A DNA stretch of 64,000 nucleotides from Vespula vulgaris (Eukaryota; Arthropoda; Insecta; Hymenoptera; Vespidae): contig NC_066588.1 in the NCBI RefSeq assembly GCF_905475345.1, positions 6,717,501-6,781,500 on the forward strand. The letters are read 5' to 3'. Below, piece after piece: positions 48,712 to 62,647 of this stretch. Position numbers and translations under genes: made by a program. The notes below the pieces were generated by a model. That model saw only the letters and a program-made list of their open reading frames with translations. It was not told where the DNA came from and did not search any database. The number at the start of each line of letters is the position of its first letter. Position 1 is the stretch's first letter.

Positions 48712-49778
48712 GAGAGGAGACTGTATAAAAGGTAGACAAAGAGAAGAGAGAAAGAGAAGTTACGTTGGTCTACGAAGCTGGAGAAAAATGGAGGCAAACA
48801 ATTACCAGAGCGCACTTATCTACATTGTACAAGACCAATTAACTTAAGATTCCTAGCAGTTTTCCGTAGTATGGTAGAAACTTTTGAAAATCGCTTACAT
48901 CTCGACCCTTGATTTTTTTTCTCTCGTAATAACTCGACGAATTGAAATGATCTCTTTTTTACTCTTTGAAGTTCCTCTTTTTTACTCACTTTTAAATACT
49001 TCCCATTGGTTCAAATGTCATCATATCGGTGACGTTTATTATGAGTTTCGAAGGTTTCGATATTATTTTTATAATATTATATTATTGCTATCGTTCTCTC
49101 GTTATCAGAGAAATCGAAATAATCCTATTCCCGTTAATTACGCTTTTCGGTACGCTTCCAAATGTCGTGTTACAATGGAGACGTTTGAATTCGATGATAT
49201 CATACAATATACAACACACGCACACATATATATAGTACGTATATACGATTAATAGATACTCGACGTTAAATATGACGTGCTGCTCGCGTAAATATGCGTT
49301 TCGGAACGCAATTAATATCTCATTGGAAATGTATCCGTGTGCCGTGACATCGAAGCTGTAAAATCGCGTTAATAACAGGACGATCACAGCAATGCTCATT
49401 CTACGTTTCGACGAGAAACAATATAAACGGTTGGATAACGAATATTTTAACGATTCATGACGATCACTGCATTACGAACGAACGATGTCTCTTCCTCTCT
49501 CTTTCTATCTTTCTATTTCTTTTGCGAACGTTTTCAACGAAACAAATTTGTTTTCAACGAGAGCAACGTTAGGGAGTAGGAGTAGCAACAGCGGAAACAA
49601 CGCATAGGTTTCATAAAATCGTGACGGGACTACCAGAGAGACAGGAAAGTTCCTTTTACGAGCGAACGAGCGAAGGAACGACGAACTACGTGGATATCGA
49701 ACGAACGGTTCGTGTCTCGTCTTCTGCCAGTTCTTCTATTTTCTTTTATCTTTTCTTCTTTTCTATTTTACTTATCTT

Positions 49779-49812
<34 letters not shown>

Positions 49813-50515
49813 TGTCTTTTCTTTGAACTACGTCTATCTTTCTTAATACCTGCTGCATTTTATTGCATTCTATTGCACTAGCTGTTATTTATATATCCCT
49901 TAATTACTCGGACGTAGAACGTTTTATACTAATAAAACTTTTGTTCTAGTGTATTAAATTCTTCTTTTTCATCTATTTAACTCTTTTACTTGTTCGAAAT
50001 TGCCACCTACGCCTCTGTTACGTAGTCACGATTAAGTTTATTACTACTACAAGAGACGACACCCGTTAAAAGATCTTTCTTTCTCTCTCTCTCTCTCTCC
50101 CTCTCTCTCGTGTACACCGATTTACCGACTACACGACGATGTAATTGCTTTCGGTTTGATCCGTTCCTACCGAAACGGAGATTTATCGTCTTGCGGTCGT
50201 TGATACTAGCCTAGTAGATCCAGGATTCGTGAAGAGACTGAGGAAGCTCGGAGAAGAGAAAGGGAGGAGTAGATCGAGAACGAAGGTAGCATATACGGCG
50301 TTACGGGATATCAAAGTCCGATGCAGGACTCCTCCTCCAACTTGTTCGATAGAACTGCTGCATCACCGGACTCGCCGAAAGGAACTCACCGTTCTCACCG
50401 CATTTCGACCCTTACGAATCGGCCGCGTGTAATTGGATTTTTCCGATCCTATAAATTCGCTCGATTTCTTTCTTTCTTTCCTCTTCGCCTTCGACTATTA
50501 CGGTAGCGCGTAGCT

Positions 50516-50584
50516 AAAAAGAAAAGAAAAGAAAAGAAAAGAAAAGAAAAGAAAAGAAAAGAAAAGAAAAGAAAAGAAAAGAAA
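50516..50584. repeat. (AAAAG)n pentanucleotide repeat
   Basis: About 13 nearly perfect AAAAG units. The minus-strand reading is Ser/Phe-rich and not a protein. Confidence 0.97.
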
Positions 50585-52380
50585 CGAAAAAAGGGAGAAA
50601 GAAAAACGGACCCACAGTCCATTTGTTTCGAAGTAAAAATGTGAAATGAACGTGCTAATAAGTTTCATTCGAGCTATAATTATTACAGAAAATTTATTAA
50701 CTCGTTTTAAATAACCTGCCGCTAACTTTCCCGCGAATTTTCCTCTTCTTCTTCTTCTTCTTCTTCTTTCTTTTTTATACTTCTTAATCTTATTTTTTTT
50801 TCTTTTTTTTTGCTTTTGAACAAGTTCGAAACGAGCGAGAGGATTCGAGCTACATGATTCTCTCCGCACCTTTTACGATTCGTCGAGGGATTTCGTCGAA
50901 ACTTGAACAAGTTGAAGAGAAATCAAGGAATATTGGCACACGTATGGCCCGTGTATGCCGACATAAGTACATATATGTATACATAGATATACGTACATAT
51001 ATACATACATACGTTCGAAGTTTATTCCGGAACTACCGACATTGTCGTTGGCCTCGCACCTTCCACCATCCTTACCGACCTCATTCGCGATCCTCCTCGG
51101 TATACTCTCGTCGACGACAGTGAAACTCAAACGTCAAGTTTTGGCTTGACGGTTAAATTCGTTAAGAGGAGTCGTAATAAGGTTGGCACAAAGTTTTGCG
51201 AGGCTGCCGCAGCTCTCGACTTTCTATCTCACTCACTCACTACCTGCTACCATTTACCTACGGCGTAAGCCGACGTTTTCGCGAAATCGAAAATCTAATT
51301 TAGTGGCCCGCGTAATTCGACGTATCCTGCGGAAAACTGCGCTCACTTCTGGAATTAACATGGGGCGTGGATGCGAACGAATGGGAAGATATTTCTTTAG
51401 AGAATCTTTAATTTACAAACAAAAAAAAAAAAAGCAGGAGAAAAAGAAAGATACATTTATCTCCAATAAGAAATACCTTACCAAGTCATTTATATTTTCA
51501 AAGAAAATTAATCAATCCTTAATTAACGATTTTGTAAAATTATCCGATCGTAAACGTTAAAAACTAGTTTAAAATAGAATTCAAACGTGTTTGCTCCCTA
51601 TTTATTTCTCTTTTCACCCTTTCTCGTGGAAACTCGAGTTTCTTTGATACACAACTTTATAGTTTCAACGACAATAGTCGATCTTATTCGAGAAACAAGA
51701 ATGTCAGGAGGTAAAAGCTTTATAGGTTGAAGGTAAGGTAAGGAGAATGGAGATGAAGGAGAAAGAGAGAAGGGAAAGGAGAACCGAGTCGACGCCCTTT
51801 CGACGCGTGACGCCTTTCTAGAAAAGGGCGTAGCGGCGTCGAATGATTAACCGTACAAACATTTATTTCTCGCTGGGCAATTTGTCGCGTTAATTAGGCG
51901 TGTAACGAGGGACACGGTGTATATATACTGTACGGTGTCTGCCTTTTGGCAGACTTCGTTGCCATCTCATAGGATTCTCTTTCTTCTCTTCTCCTCTTTT
52001 CCTCATCTCTCTCTCTCCTTTTTTTTCCTTATCTCTTTCTCTCTTTCTCTTTCTCTCTTACGTTCATTCTAGCGTACGTAACGAGTGTCCGATAGTTCAT
52101 TACCGATGCTCGTTTCTGCGTAGCAGCACGATCGTCACTGACAAGAAGAAAAGAACAAGAGCAGCAGCAAGCCAATAAGGTGGAAAGCATTGGCCTCGTA
52201 AATCACGTGGAAGATCTTGAAAATGACTTTTGACGTTAGCATCAGACAGGATGTTTCGTCGTCTCTTAGACGAGACGACGGATCGTTAAAATACATAGCA
52301 TAATTTTTTTCCTCGTTCGTTCCTTCCTCATTTGTGTTCGTTCTTCCAGCCGGTGAAAGCGTTAATTTCGCGTCTCGAGT

Positions 52381-52411
<31 letters not shown>

Positions 52412-53742
52412 GAAAGGGAAAGGGAGAAAGAGAAATAGAGAGAGAGAGAGAGAGAGAGACATCGCTATGAAAGTAAACGCAAATAAAATATAAATTTGTC
52501 GGGAGTTCTCCTCCTCGACAGTCGAGGATGAATTTTCCGAATGAATAAATCTCATCGATTCGATAACAAAAAAAAAGAATAAATTAAAAAAAGAACCTAT
52601 GGGAAATCGCGCGTGAACAGGACGTACTTTACATTAATTTTCGTCGTTTCTCGTTCGGCGTCGTTCGAAAAGAGAGAGAGAGAGAGAGACTCGGTGCGGC
52701 ATCTCGGCGTACAACACGGATCAGTTTTTCCAGGATCAACATCGCGCGTCGAGGTTTCACCACGCGTATACCATTTCGCGAGGGTGGCTGAAGCGTCGAA
52801 CGAGGTATTTGGTTTCAAATGGGGTTTAGGATCGGATTGCACTTTTGCCGCTGAAAATTTCACTTCACCCTGCGACGTGGAAACATCACTCTCTCTCTCT
52901 CTCTCTTTCTCTCTCTGTGTCTCTCTCTCTCTCTTTGTCTCTCTCTGTCTCCCTTTACCATTATCGTTACTACCCTCATCCTCTCACTTTTCTACAACAA
53001 CAAACTCGTAGTTCAATTTAACATAATGACACGACGAGTGACAAAGTTGAACGAAGGAGAAAGAGAGAGAAAGAGAAAGAAACTAGCTTGCTGTTGTTAA
53101 TTACAAATTTTAATTGTGTGTCCGTCCTTCATGCTAACGAACGCGATCGAGACTTTATTCCTTCGCGATAATCGAACAACAATGGACTGTATGTTTTATT
53201 TTGAAACGTTTGACAAAGCATTGGCCAAAGTGATCCTTGTAAAATTCTAAAAAGTCTTTTAAATGTCCTCGTATTCTATACGTATCTATATGTTTACGTA
53301 TCCTGTGTGTATTTGTACATTGTATCATGTACGATATGTATCGCAAATTATACTTACACTATCGTCGTCTTGTTCCCGAAGAGTATACGTAAAAGCGACA
53401 GAGCATTCGCGGGGAATAAATTACGCATCTGGTACACCCCCTATAACTTGAGCCACGCGATACGGCTAAATGAACCCATAACGCATCGCCGTTTATCCCT
53501 GTATGATATACTATATTCGCCCGTCATCCATCGCGAACATAAATCTCATTGTACCGAATGTGTTCGCCTCCATTAATGGTAGCCAGCTTACCCGTACTAC
53601 TTTTAAAAGAAAGAGAAAGAAAGATAGTATCGAATAATAACAAAAATATTATTTCTGTACCAAGGTAGAAACGAGAAGTCTCTTTCGAAGAGTAAACGTA
53701 AGAAAACGTGGGTGGATATATTTGAAAACATTCTCAACTGCC

Positions 53743-53768
53743 TCGACGACTATGACGACGAGGACGAA

Positions 53769-53803
<35 letters not shown>
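53743..53803. repeat. (GAC)n trinucleotide repeat
   Basis: GAC/GAG units ending in about 13 pure GAC repeats. On the minus strand it reads as poly-Val. Confidence 0.95.
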
Positions 53804-53804
<1 letters not shown>

Positions 53805-55895
53805 TCTTTTAATCGTCCGACGTGATTTATCGAGATCGATGCATTTTAAAAAGGAAAAATAACACCATTGGATTTCGTAGTCTCTTGTCGACGGTAACAT
53901 AATCGTATCGACAATATTGATCGACTTCGTGAATATAGGAAAAAGAAATTCGTATAGAAAGCATCTTCTATTATGATCTATGATGACTGATCGATATTTC
54001 GATAAAGTAGATACGAAACTCATTTCCAATTTTAGCGACATTCACCTCGAGGAGAAGAAACATCGAGGAAAGAAACTGTATAGAAGGTTAGAAAACTTAA
54101 GAAGAGGAGGAGGAGGAGGAGGAGGATAGTAGAACGCGCGAATATGATTTACACGAGACGGCAGATGCAGCATCCGTTGGAGCAAGCGTCTCTCCTCGTT
54201 TCCGCCTAAAACACACTTAACGCCAGGAGCTATTTATTCCGTGAGGGTTATTTCCCTATGTTTTTTCTCTCTCTCTCTCTCTCTCTCGTTTCTTTTTTTT
54301 TCTTTTGCTTTCTGTGTACGCCTAACATTTTTGTAATTAGTTTGCTCGCGACTCCCGAGAAAGGAGGGAACAAAAGAGGGGCTGGAAGCCCGACGAGACG
54401 GTGGAATACCCAGCATTTATGAAGGTATATACACGAAAGTAGAAGAGGAGGAAGGGCATTGCGAGTCGACTGAAAAAGGTAGTTTTGCGTTGTACGCAGC
54501 TAGGAAAGAAGAAGAAGAAGAGAGAGAAACATAGAGAAAGAGAGAGAGAGAGGGAGAGAGAGAGAGAGTAAAAATGAGGGTCGTGAGTGTAGAATAGGGA
54601 TATAGAAAGAGAAAAATGAGTGGAATTACGGCTTACGTATGTATGGATGTTTATACGTGATACGAGTCCCTAATTGCTGACTGCCGACGCGTTACGGGTG
54701 ATTATTTTTTAATTGCTGCGATTAAAAGAACAAGATCACCACGCATCGGTGCGTGTATCATGCTCGTTTGATGTCCAACCACGGATCGCTGCGTTTCTGT
54801 CGTCGTTTTCGTCGCTTCGGTGAAGCGTGTGTTCGAAAGAAAAAAAGAAAGAAAGAAAGAAAGAAGGAAGGAAGGAAGGAAGGAAGGAAGGAAGTTTTAG
54901 GTAGGAGGAAGAGTGAGCTCGAACAAATTCGAGAAATAAAAGAGGTCTTCGAGAAAGGAGGAAGGACCATGTTCTACTCTCGAAAAGGAATTGAGATCTC
55001 GGATTGAGTTTCGTTTCGAGTTTAACGATATACGATTTGCTTCGAGTTACTTCGACCGACTTGTAGAAATATTTAAGAAGAAGAATAAAAAGAAAGAAAG
55101 AGAGAGAGAGAGAGAAATCTTGTACTTCTCTCTTTTTTCTCTTGTACTTATCGTACATTTTGCATTTTATCACTGGAGTTATCTTCAACGTTTTACGAAG
55201 ATCCAGGAAACGTATCTTGGGCAAAAGACACCCGGATCAATGTTATCTACGATCGTGATAGATATTTTTTCTTTTTTTTAATAAATAATTTTCGTTGGAT
55301 TTCATGAAAATCTTTCGAATATATAATACCGAACGATATATACAGTAGTATATAGGTGTATATCGAAAATAGGGTAGCGATAAAGAAAGAAAGAAAAATA
55401 AAATGTTGATCCGAGTTCATTCCGTAACGTAACGGTAACACCGGTTTATAAAGTTTATAGAGGTACGAGAGATCTTTTACGATTTGTATTCGCGAAACAA
55501 AAGCACCTTTTTGGTTTTCCCTATCGCACCGCACCTATCGGTCGTATCATCCTCGTACACGTTGCGTGTCTAAGTTAGTGCGTGCCTGCGTGGAAGCGTG
55601 TTGGTAGCTATTTTGCCATGGCATAAATGGCCTTCTAAAGCATTTACATTCGTCGTAACCGTCGATGCCTCCAAGCAAAAGCAGAGACTCTGATGCATTA
55701 GTAAGAACATTAGCGAGCGATATCGAGCGAGCGAACTAGCGAGCGAACTGGCGACGTACGTTCTCTCATGAATATCGACGTCGTCGTCGTTAGAATCGAT
55801 ATGCCGAAACATCGTGTAATCTCGCCGAAATTACACAGAAGAGCTACCAGAACGTGCCGAGGGGCAGGCTCATGCGATGAACATCGAATCTCCCA

Positions 55896-55970
55896 ACGAA
55901 CGAACGAACGAACGAACGAACGAACGGACGGACGAACGAATAAACGAATAAACGAATAAACGAACGAACG
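55896..55970. repeat. (CGAA)n tetranucleotide repeat with ATAA variants
   Basis: Starts as perfect CGAA, then CGGA and AATAAACG variants. It is the reverse complement of the motif in the repeat at 62000. Confidence 0.95.
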
Positions 55971-56097
55971 CGATCTCACGTGTAGTTCGTGTAAAGTGAG
56001 ATGAGATTAACAACGTATCTGTTACACTAAAAAGTATGTAGTACGAGAGTATGTAGATACGTACACATATGTCGAATCAACGTAGATAGGTGTACAT

Positions 56098-56172
56098 ATC
56101 TATCTACCTATCTATCTAGCTATCTACCTACCTACCTACCTACCTACCTACCTATCTATCTATCTATCTATC
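56098..56172. repeat. (CTAT)n/(CTAC)n tetranucleotide repeat
   Basis: CTAT units flank a central block of CTAC units. Confidence 0.95.
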
Positions 56173-57770
56173 GGATCTATCTATATATCTCTCCTGTACA
56201 ATGTTTCGTTTTCTTGTTAGTCGAATTTAATTTTTCGCTTGGTCGAATAGTCAAGTATTCAATATTGATTAAACTGATATAATAATTACTCGATATTTAT
56301 CTCAGAACCGGTTCTTCTTATAAGACGACGACAACGTTTCGCAAATCTTGCTAAATCTTGGATCAATCGGTATAACATATAACGATCGTATATGTTCGCT
56401 CGGTTAAGTAGCAGATCGGCGAGAACGGTGCTTGTCGACTAATGAGTCGGGTCGCTTTGAAACGCGCACCTCGTCTTCCACTTCCCTCTCTCTCTCTCTC
56501 TTTCTCTTGCATTCTGACTTCATGTATGTCACGCTCGTAGAACCGTACGTAGGACGACGAGACACGCGGAGATTATAGTAATAATTAATTTCGAAGTCTC
56601 TTTGAAGTCAGCTGCGACAGACAGCGCCTTTGAGAGAGAGGCGTAAACGTCCAACGAATATTCGCACAGAGCTAGTTTCAAGGGCTGCTCGCGGCCAATC
56701 TTACACCCTTGGATTCACCTGTACACCCCTCTCTATCTGTCTCATTCTCTCACTTTCTTGATCCGCACCTGTGAGAACTCGAAAATGATACGATCGTTCC
56801 GCATCGTTCTCTGTCCTTCTCTCTTTCGCTCTCTCTCTCTCTCTTTCTCTTCTTACTTCGATCAATTAATTAACTTATTCATTCCTTATAAGTTTCTTAA
56901 TGACTTCTATACTTCTTAATTATTATCCAACTCGATTAATGCTTCCATCGCGTGCATAAAGGATTTTCCAAATGTCGAGTAGTCGCTTTGAGCCGAGCAA
57001 CAAAGAGCTTGGTAATGATTATAGCAGTAAATTTGAATTTTCTATCTTCGATGTATATCCTCTTCGCGTAAACGTTAACGTCACGCTAAATAATCCTCTA
57101 TCGTAGGATTTATAATCCGTAGAATGTGTGAAAGAGAGAGAGAGAGAGAGAGAGACTAAGGTAAAAGCATATCTTGGAATATTCAGTAGAAGCTGACCAA
57201 AGCTAGAATGAATATTTAATCAAGCTGAACCTAATTCATACGAAGCACAAAGATATTATTATTAGCTTAGAATCAAGAATAATTGCTTAAGGTAATTGTT
57301 CTTTTGTCTTTTTTTTTGTCTTTCTTTCTTTCTTTCTTTTTTTTTTCTTATCCTTTTAATGCCCGTTTTAATACTTTCGACATTTCGACAAAATAATAGG
57401 AAATTTTCATGAGCCCCGACGATGTAGACGTCATTTGAAATACTATTTCAACGTCTCGTTTCGTAAGTTGAAATGAGAGATCGAAATATCCTCGAATTTA
57501 ATTAATATTCAAGCGGTCTTTGGCAAGAGTACGAGGAAGAGAGGAATTACATACTGCCGGACGATTTAGTCAACTTAATTCGGCTCATATCGTATTCATC
57601 GTATTTTCCTACGAAAACGAACTCGCGCGTGCTACAAAATTCATGTTCACGGTGTCTGTGTGTGTGTGTGTGTGTGTCGTTCTATGTTTGTCGTTCTGAG
57701 GAATGAATTTTTAATTTTCTTAACTCGAGTGTTATCGGGTGTCCGTTTCGGAAAGGAAAAAAGAAAAGTA

Positions 57771-57875
57771 TTCAACTGAATGAGAGAAAGAGATAAAGAG
57801 AAGGATTCAACTGAATAGAAGAAAGAGATAAAGAAAAGGATTTAACTGAAAGAGGAAAAGAGATAAAGAGAAGTA
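57771..57875 (+). repeat. 35-bp minisatellite, three tandem copies
   Basis: Units at 57771-57805, 57806-57840 and 57841-57875 are each exactly 35 bases: TTCAACTGAAT, then a GA-rich middle containing GAGATAAAG, then AAGGA or AAGTA. They differ by a few substitutions. A truncated fourth start (GAACTGAG) follows. This is unlike the short-motif repeats elsewhere in the window. Confidence 0.92.
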
Positions 57876-58172
57876 GAACTGAGAAACGAGTAAAGCGTAC
57901 GCTTTTAATAAAGTTTATTACTTCGTCGAGGAAGACACGCAAAACGTTCCATAAGAGCTAAACTTATCGAGTCGGTCGTTTCAAGTGGCTCGACTTCCTC
58001 GAGTTAACGTCTTCATTCAAAGGACGACTCTCCTTGATCGGCTATCTCTCTTCGGCGTTGCTCTCGAAAACGGGCAAGCTGAAATTAGCAGACTCGAATT
58101 CTGAACGTCGTTCTTGAACGGTGAGGGAGTGAGCGAACGTTAGGGAGATCGTTTGTGGTTCAAACGTTACGT

Positions 58173-58216
<44 letters not shown>

Positions 58217-58550
58217 GTTTCTTTCTCTATCTCTATCCTAGCAATTTCCCTTTACTCTTCTTGTTCGTTTACCAATATATCGCAAAGTGACATACGAGTT
58301 CGTATTTTCCGGTCGAACACGATACCATCCTCGAGTCTCTGCTGTCTCTTGTACTCTTTCTCGTGGTTTTCTTCTCGTGGTTTTCTTCGTGGTTGTCTTC
58401 GTTGTCGTTCGAAGGCGTTATTGCCACGGTGAGAGACCCGTTAAAGAAGCGGCTTCCCTGCTACCTCGCCGTTAACGACGTCGTTACTTGGTTTTCGCGA
58501 TCCTCTCTCTATCTCTCTCTCTTTCTCTTCTTGCCTATCTCTGTCTGTCC

Positions 58551-58551
<1 letters not shown>

Positions 58552-58597
<46 letters not shown>

Positions 58598-58618
58598 TTC
58601 TCTCTCTCTCTCTGTCTC
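58552..58618. repeat. (CT)n microsatellite, about 65 bp
   Basis: CT run with a single CCTTTC interruption near 58595. Confidence 0.96.
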
Positions 58619-59648
58619 GGAGTATCGAGATCCACTCACGTCGACGCACATACGTAAATATGTTACTTAGAGATGCAAAGAGGATTCGAAGATCACATCT
58701 TTATCTGTCTCTTTCGATTCTCTCGTTCATGGCAAACACCTTCACCGTCGCAGCGAGCATCTGGCTGCTACTGAAATTACGACGCCTTCTCTCGATTGGT
58801 ATTTCCGCCTCATCAGCGATCGTAAATCAGGATTAAAGGATCGAGAAGGGGTCAGGCAAAAGCACAACGCGTTTCTGAATGTCCGAACCGTAGCATTCCG
58901 TGGGTGAGATTTCAGAAGAGATTCGATTTTCATAGGTTGGAAAGGGAACTTGATGTTTTTCACGGAAAATTTTGTCGCCGAGAAAAGAATAATATAATTA
59001 ACGATCATTATGTAGAAAGTAAGAAGAAAATCAGTCATGTAACGCAAAGCTTTTCGATGAAGTTCACCGTCGGCAAACAATGTTGAACGAAACTCGTTAT
59101 AAAGTTTCTAAAGAACGGTCTCCAAACGCTTTGGCGTGCTTCGCTCGAAGAAATCGCAGGCAATACTTGGGACTCTAATTAAGCTCGCTGTATTGGATGT
59201 AGGACGACATCAAAGCTAATTCGTCTAGTCGTCTTTAAAATAACGCCTGTAACTTGGCTTTTAACGGTTCGACATAGAATTCCGACACGTGCAGGAGTTT
59301 CTACTATCGGAACGAATGGCCGTTTTATACGACCGTGAGTCTCGTTTCTTCTTCGAGTAGTAGTTCTCTCGGACCGAGTGTTCACGAGGACGAAGACGAT
59401 GTCCTTCGTTACTGACAATCGAAGTCCAGCGATATCTCATCCTGACAAAAGCCGTCGAGCTAGTACGGTGATATTTCTTTGAGGAAGTTATTAAGTTAAT
59501 GAAATACTCATAGAGCGTGAATCCCCGAGTCTGATGGACGGCTAATGTTCTCATAGGTTAGAGTGGAAGAAGAGAAAGAGGGTTCCGAGTTAAAGGACAC
59601 GGGCGCTAAGAATGGCAGGGCAAAGAAAACCCGTTCGCTCGGCGACAA

Positions 59649-59685
<37 letters not shown>

Positions 59686-61198
59686 TTCTTGCGAACGCAG
59701 CACCGAGTCTTCTTGTTTGTTTCTGCAAAACGATCCACTCCACGCGTGAGTTACGATCGTCTGGTCGAGTCCGATCCTCTCGTCGTACTCGCTCGAAGAA
59801 GAGGGAGTTGGTGGAGGAGAAAGAGAAGGAGGAAGAGAGGAGGACAGCGTGTGAGGTCTCTCGGAGTTCAGACGAGCGTGCTCCGATGCCGACACACATA
59901 TAGTATACATACATATACATAACTCATCCCATTATTCGCTTTGAACGAAGAGAAAGAGAGAAATAGAAAGAGACAAACCGCCACAGTCCATCTTCCTCTT
60001 TTACCTTCGGCACCTTCTTCTCCGACTTTGCCGACGTCGTCACGCCAGAGAAACGTCTTTTCCACCGACCACGAACTTAGCGACGCCTCCAGCCGCGTGT
60101 CCTCACCTCCTTCCTCCCTACTTCGTCGCCAGCGTCGCTACCACCATCGCTTCTCTTTTCTTCTTCCGGTCGACTTCTTTGAACAAACGTAAACGCGTCC
60201 CCGTAAAATTACTCAACTTGCTCGCGGTTTAGTTCTCCTTTATGTTTTCCATTCTAAAGACACGAGCTTTATATTACTAAAGATCGAGTTTGAAAGACTT
60301 ATAGCAGCTAGATCGTAAGACGTCGATCCATCATCGATCGATTGTTAAACAAACTTTTTAATTAATCGTTCGAACGTTTCATCGATTAATCGGAATTATT
60401 CATATAAACATCTATCTAATTTATGTTTAATCTGACAAGGATGATTACTTTCGTTAAAGAATATCATCGTAAGGAAAAAAAAAAGCAAATCGTAGAGAAC
60501 GTATTCGACGTTTCAAGCAACAATACGGTAGCTTAATTTTGATAGTATTCGTATCTACGTATGTATATCCTATGTATATACACATGTGTACTCATGTCTC
60601 GTATCATCATTTACATCGCGTACGTAGAGTCTCGAGCACCCTTTCCTCTTTACTCGGGTCTTCCTTGTTCGTCGTAACGGCGTCATCATCACCTTTCACT
60701 AACACATAGAAAATGAGAAACGTAGCCTTTCTTTCACGGACGACATCGCGGCCGGTCGGTGTGTACGTTACTCGTCTTCCGTGCGTTCTTCTTGTTAAAG
60801 CAAACGCGAACGCGTGTCGTTACACACTCTTCGCAACTTACTCTTCGCAAACAGTGACTCTTCTTCTTCTTTACTACCAACTCGTATTCCTCCCACTGAT
60901 TATCCTTTGTGCCTAGCATGACACGGTAGCGAGCTACCGGTTACATTTTCACGTCTAACTTCTTACCAACCCTGTCTCTCTCATTTTCAACTGGCTATAC
61001 TCTTATTTTAAAGAATTTTAGATTCTCGATGGACGTGGAAGATTTCGGCCAAGTAAAATTCGTCGGATCGTTAATTTTCACGAATTTAGACGGGAAATTA
61101 AAATTACTCGAACGAACGAGTCGAAGAGTTTAATTTCACCGTCTTTAATTACACCGCGATCTACGATCGCTATGATCTTTCTCTAGACGTCTGGAAAG

Positions 61199-61229
<31 letters not shown>

Positions 61230-61561
61230 TAGATATAGTAAGAAAGGAGTTAAACGCGATGAACAAAATTCCTTCGTTACATTCCACTGTTTTAAGGCTA
61301 TAGAGCTCTTGAAGGACTGTAGCAATCTTCTTCTTCTTCTTCTTTTTCTTCTTCTTCTTCTTCTTCTCTTGAAATTTCCTCCCACGTCTAAAAGAGAGAA
61401 TCTCTGTCCTTTCATTCGGTGATAGTGCCTACCGAGGGCGCGTTAACCTTTGGATGACAATGTCATCCTTTCGTCGATGCTCAGAGATGTTTCTCGCGAG
61501 CGTCGAGAAAAGGAAAGAGAGAGAAAGAGAGAAATAGACAGACAGAAAAAGAGAGAGAGAG

Positions 61562-61592
<31 letters not shown>

Positions 61593-61999
61593 GTGAGACG
61601 TACTTGCTGCTGTCCCTTCGAATCGTCCACTACGAGCTATCTCTCCCTTCTCTATCTTTCTTTCGTTTCCTCTTGGGCACTCAGACGGTCCAAGAGCGCT
61701 TTAGGATCCCTCGTTTTCTTCCCCGAGCTTCTGCCTTCTCCTTCCTTCCTTCCTTCCTTCCTTCCCTTCTTCCTCTCCCCTTTATCCTCTCCTCTCTATC
61801 TATCTCTACTCCTTTCTCTCCTCCAACCTTCAAATAGTCGAACCATTCGTCGGTACAGTGTATCCCCTGTGCTCCAATTACGAAAAGGAATGCTCATTTG
61901 GTACGCGGCAGGGGACCCATAATGGTCAGCGACCACTCCAAACTATTATCGACCTACGAGGCCCTCTTTCCCCTCTTTCTTTCTCTCTCATCCTCTCTT

Positions 62000-62105
62000 T
62001 CGTTCGTTCGTTCATTCGTTCGTTCGTTCGTTCGTTCGTTTGTTCGTTCATTCGTTCATTCGTTCGTTCATTCGTTCGTTCGTTCATTCGTTCGTTCGTT
62101 CGTTC
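62000..62105. repeat. (GTTC)n tetranucleotide repeat, about 106 bp
   Basis: About 26 units of CGTT with regular ATTC substitutions. It is open in several frames, reading as Phe-Val-Arg-Ser or Phe-Ile-Arg-Ser, because a 4-base motif gives a 12-base codon period without stops. Not a gene. Confidence 0.97.
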
Positions 62106-62604
62106 CCTCTTTCCACATCGCAAAGCCCTTGCGATGCCGCGGATGTTGCTACTTCTACAGTTGCTACAGCTTCTCTACCCAGCCGAATTTTTAATCCGAC
62201 TCCACCGTCCGTTGACTACCAATCTCCTGGAAAGCACTTTCGACCTCGACGCGGTTGTCGGTGTAAAGGCTTGCATCCCTATCTTCCCGATGGTGGTGCA
62301 CGCCGACGGAGTGGAAACACCAATCGTCCAATGGAGATTGCAATGCTAACCTCCGGGAAAAGGCTTCTCCTTCTCTCTCTTTCTATCTCTCTCGTTCTGT
62401 CTCTTTCTCTATCTCTTATTTTACCCTTTCCACTATTTTCCAGTTTCCTACGGTTTTCTCCTTTTCCGATCATCATGCATATTCGATACCTCGACCCTGA
62501 GAGATTAGATCCCGAATTTTCTTTCGATCTTCAGTTACCTCGAGCCTGCCTCACGTTCCATCGTAATTACATAACGTAATTTTCTTAACATTTCTTCCTT
62601 TCTA

Positions 62605-62647
<43 letters not shown>

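Larger units (their letters stand above)
41640..57770. other. Intronic stretch, no gene seen
   Basis: It holds many simple repeats, listed separately where long, plus shorter ones: GTTC (43096-43121), TGCG/TACG (about 42905-42945), GTC (44997-45019), CCA/CAC (47408-47460), AGG (54103-54126), AAGG (54857-54893) and TG (57656-57678). A less repetitive GC-richer patch at about 52690-52880 is open on both strands but matches no protein I know. Confidence 0.55.

Noticed and set aside
51176..51200. AAGGTTGGCACAAAG, resembling some mariner terminal repeats
   Set aside because: No inverted partner within a plausible distance, no transposase frame, and only a short partial match from memory.
52613..53011. 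132-codon plus-strand frame with a complex, GC-richer core at 52690-52880
   Set aside because: It matches no family I know, its ends are GA and CT runs, and the opposite strand is equally open. It may be a conserved noncoding segment, not a gene.
55896..55970. Possible CRISPR-like or regulatory array
   Set aside because: Simple CGAA tetranucleotide repeat with no spacer structure; this is an animal genome.
61858..62579. Overlapping frames with Phe-Val-Arg-Ser or Phe-Ile-Arg-Ser repeats
   Set aside because: They are products of the GTTC repeat, with the same peptide in several frames.
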